A stretch of DNA of 5,845 nt from the NCBI GenBank assembly GCA_947623975.1, contig CANQHY010000078.1, forward strand, positions 1-5,845, written 5' to 3'. The position numbers and the translations under genes are program-made. Positions within the stretch are counted from its first letter, which is position 1; each line of letters begins with the position of its first letter. This stretch comes from an uncultured Bacilli bacterium. Its GTDB lineage: Bacteria > Bacillota_I > Bacilli_A > RF39 > UBA660. The notes under the pieces are model-generated. The model was not told the DNA's origin, made no database searches, and worked only from the letters and a program-made list of their open reading frames with translations. Of the stretch, positions 5,008 to 5,845 are shown piece by piece.

Positions 5008-5208
5008 CTAAAATTTTATTTTGCCTTTAGTTACAGCATTTGTAAAGATTTGACGTAATTTTCTTGCACCAAACCACATTAAAACAAATGTCATACCTAC
5101 ACCAACTATACCAGCTAAAATAGTGATTAGTTGTGCAGGTGTAATTGAAGCAACTAAAGCATCGCTTAATGGCTTAATTAAATTAGCCAAATTTTCAGCA
5201 CCTTCCAT
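5008..5208 (-). CDS. Major coat protein (pVIII-like)
   Basis: 66 residues: an amphipathic N-terminal part (MEGAENLANLIKPLSDAL), one membrane helix at about 24-46 (LITILAGIVGVGMTFVLMWFG), and a basic tail (ARKLRQIF, TKGKIKF) that would contact the DNA inside the virion. This is the plan of filamentous phage major coat proteins, and the FG-RKL motif after the helix is as I remember from Firmicutes inovirus coat proteins. No separate cleavable signal peptide is evident. An in-frame GTG lies at 5214, but only 1 nt from the GGGGG of the Shine-Dalgarno site; ATG at 5208 has a 7-nt spacing and is preferred. It follows the ssDNA-binding-protein gene and precedes a strong terminator, so it should be the most highly expressed gene here. 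Confidence 0.85.
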   Translation of the reverse strand: MEGAENLANLIKPLSDALVASITPAQLITILAGIVGVGMTFVLMWFGARKLRQIFTNAVTKGKIKF

Positions 5209-5272
5209 AAACACACCCCCTTACTTTAAAATCTATGTATAAAAAAATGTCAGTACATGCAAAATTAATTTA

Positions 5273-5557
5273 TTATTTTACAATAGAAATTGGTGTAAGT
5301 CTAATTGAATTACCATAAAAGATAACATCAAATTCTAAAGTAATATCTGTATAAGGTTTTGTGATTAGTAAAGGTTCTACTAATTCACTTTCTGTTGGAA
5401 TTTTGAATATACGTTCATATATTCCATTTTCAGTTACTTCATCTACTTTTAGATTATAAGTATCCTTGTAGTTTATAACATCACCTTTTTGATTTGTGAA
5501 ACTTCCCCCTGCTCTTTTTACCAATTCTTTAAATTTAAACTTTCCTTGACATTGCAT
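5273..5557 (-). CDS. Probable phage ssDNA-binding protein (gene V-like)
   Basis: 94 residues, no membrane segment, with alternating polar and hydrophobic residues suggesting a mainly beta protein compatible with an OB fold (for example YNLKVDEV, IYERIFKI, DITLEFDVIFYG, IRLTPISIV). Basic residues cluster at the N-terminus (KGKFKFKELVKR in the left copy; Q for the first K here). It is the first gene of the leftward operon, behind the repressor-controlled promoter at 5722-5750 and an AAGGAGTG site, and immediately before the coat gene, where Ff-type genomes keep gene V next to the coat block. Gene V-type proteins coat new single strands and hold them for packaging. Function is inferred from position and size; another early regulatory protein is possible. 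A near-identical N-terminus is at 1-124. Confidence 0.6.
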   Translation of the reverse strand: MQCQGKFKFKELVKRAGGSFTNQKGDVINYKDTYNLKVDEVTENGIYERIFKIPTESELVEPLLITKPYTDITLEFDVIFYGNSIRLTPISIVK

Positions 5558-5693
5558 TTTAAATCACTCCTTTTTTAATTTTCTTAATAATTTTTTAATT
5601 TACTTTTCATTTTAGCAATGTTTCTAAATTATATTAATATTTCCCCCTATCTCAGCAAACTGGGGAAAGTTTACCGAGAAAAAAACTAGTTTT
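5434..5693. repeat. Direct repeat, right copy (partner 1-260)
   Basis: Matches 1-260 with two substitutions and two compensating 1-nt indels. It covers codons 1-41 of the ssDNA-binding-protein gene, its leader, the hairpin at 5651-5678 and the palindrome AAAACTAGTTTT at 5682-5693, after which the two copies diverge sharply. Confidence 0.97.
5651..5678 (-). other. Hairpin in operon leader, best formed on the minus strand (right copy)
   Basis: Same structure as at 218-245: 11-position stem with two G-T wobbles on the minus strand (A-C mismatches on the plus strand) and loop TTCCCC read on the minus strand. It lies between the leftward promoter at 5722-5750 and the ssDNA-binding-protein start at 5557, so it will be in that mRNA leader and in the single-stranded genome. 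Confidence 0.6.
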
Positions 5694-5695
5694 GA

Positions 5696-5767
5696 TAGTC
5701 GTAATATAACTATCAATTCATATTATAGTCATATTATGACTAAATGTCAATAGTTATTTCATAACTT
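5696..5767. promoter_or_regulatory. Three repressor operators, right immunity type
   Basis: Three 17-bp inverted repeats: TAGTCGT-AAT-ATAACTA (5696-5712), TAGTCAT-ATT-ATGACTA (5726-5742) and TAGTTAT-TTC-ATAACTT (5751-5767). Centres at 5704, 5734 and 5759 are 30 and 25 bp apart, exactly the spacing of the left operators, and each has a 3-bp spacer, yet the half-site sequence differs. They surround the leftward promoter and the repressor promoter in the same way. Binding by the repressor starting at 5793 is inferred. Confidence 0.8.
5722..5750 (-). promoter_or_regulatory. Leftward phage-operon promoter (right copy), consensus
   Basis: Minus strand reads TTGACA (5750-5745), exactly 17 bp, TATAAT (5727-5722): a perfect sigma-A-type promoter. 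It drives the ssDNA-binding protein, coat and, through read-through, later genes. The middle operator (5726-5742) sits across its spacer and -10, so bound repressor would block it. Confidence 0.88.
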
Positions 5768-5770
5768 TTT

Positions 5771-5776
5771 TATAAT
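5771..5776 (+). promoter_or_regulatory. Repressor promoter -10 element (right copy)
   Basis: TATAAT 16 bp before the start codon of the right repressor and at the equivalent place to 339-344. The expected -35 position overlaps the third operator and is not a good match to consensus. Confidence 0.5.
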
Positions 5777-5792
5777 ATATAAAGGTGATAGT

Positions 5793-5845
5793 ATGTTAAG
5801 GATAAAAGATATGAGAGAAGACAAAGACTTAAGACAAAAAGACGT
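5793..5845 (+). CDS. XRE-family repressor, right type, 5' part
   Basis: ATG at 5793 behind AAAGGTG; cut by the window edge after 17 full codons (MLRIKDMREDKDLRQKD). It aligns with residues 1-18 of the left repressor after a one-codon gap, sharing the I-(R/K)-D-(L/M)-REDK core, so it is the same kind of HTH protein. Its operators differ from those of the left repressor, so the recognition helix, which lies beyond the edge, should differ too. The full length is unknown; if like the left one, it would end about 170 bp past the window. Confidence 0.8.
   Translation, partial: MLRIKDMREDKDLRQKD

Larger units (their letters stand above)
1..5845. mobile_element. Tandem filamentous phage (inovirus) prophages, one nearly complete
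   Basis: Every recognisable gene is filamentous-phage-like: HUH initiator, Zot/pI ATPase, small coat protein, pIII-like and pVI-like proteins, probable ssDNA-binding protein, XRE repressor. The repeat period is 5433 bp, within the usual inovirus genome size of roughly 5-8 kb. The left copy is represented only by the start of its ssDNA-binding-protein gene, its control region and its repressor (1 to about 600-800). The right copy runs from about there past the right edge. No integrase, transposase or secretin gene is visible, so integration by host Xer recombinases and a Gram-positive host are inferred. The exact junction between the copies is not proven. Confidence 0.85.

Noticed and set aside
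5209..5214. GTG at 5214 as major coat start
   Set aside because: Only 1 nt from the SD core; ATG at 5208 has normal 7-nt spacing.
5584..5610. 8-codon leader ORF before the ssDNA-binding-protein gene (copy at about 152-178)
   Set aside because: No Shine-Dalgarno site, very short, no run of regulatory codons; probably chance in AT-rich leader.
1..5845. Circular genome with terminal redundancy from assembly
   Set aside because: The ends do not simply overlap: after 260 near-identical bases the operators and repressor genes are different sequences, so two distinct copies exist.

Overview
The window is phage DNA: a nearly complete filamentous phage (Inoviridae-type) prophage, with the end of a second, closely related copy to its left. 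The case rests on gene content and order. There is an HUH rolling-circle initiator with HYH at residues 119-121, a Zot/pI-type P-loop ATPase, a 66-residue major coat protein with one membrane helix and a basic tail, a large secreted and membrane-anchored pIII-like adsorption protein followed by a pVI-like hydrophobic protein, small membrane proteins and a probable ssDNA-binding protein. The DNA is very AT-rich, uses TGG for Trp (standard code) and has strong Shine-Dalgarno sites. There is no pIV-type secretin gene, and no integrase or transposase. This fits a low-GC Gram-positive host (Clostridia or Bacilli-like Firmicutes). Host identity is inference.

Layout, left to right. 1-124: start of an ssDNA-binding-protein gene on the minus strand, cut by the window edge. 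125-362: a control region with a hairpin and three operators, and divergent promoters for the leftward phage operon and the rightward repressor. 363-584: XRE repressor. 585-833: a convergent intergenic region with a GC-rich hairpin, a 54-nt palindrome, a doubtful 22-codon ORF and a bidirectional terminator; it probably contains the junction of the two prophages. 834-5557: one phage gene set, all on the minus strand and read right to left: SSB, major coat, terminator, Zot, 47-aa membrane protein, 98-aa membrane protein, pIII-like, pVI-like, hairpin plus AT tract, Rep, 74-aa unknown. 5558-5792: a second control region. 5793 onward: start of a second, different XRE repressor.

A 260-bp block (1-260) recurs at 5434-5693, 5433 bp away, with four differences: two substitutions and two 1-nt indels. 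Similarity falls sharply at 260/5693. Beyond that point both copies keep the same plan (three operators with centres 30 and 25 bp apart, a leftward TTGACA promoter, a rightward repressor), but operator sequences and repressor coding sequences differ. The best reading is two tandem filamentous prophages with different immunity modules, analogous in logic to CTXphi arrays carrying different RstR types.

How it likely works (inference from families): the repressor holds the leftward promoter off. When it is released, SSB and coat are made at high level, and a terminator after the coat gene cuts read-through so that Zot and the minor tip proteins are made less, as after gene VIII in Ff phages. Rep, behind its own hairpin and AT tract, starts rolling-circle replication. 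Zot drives extrusion through the membrane, and pIII-like and pVI-like proteins cap the particle.
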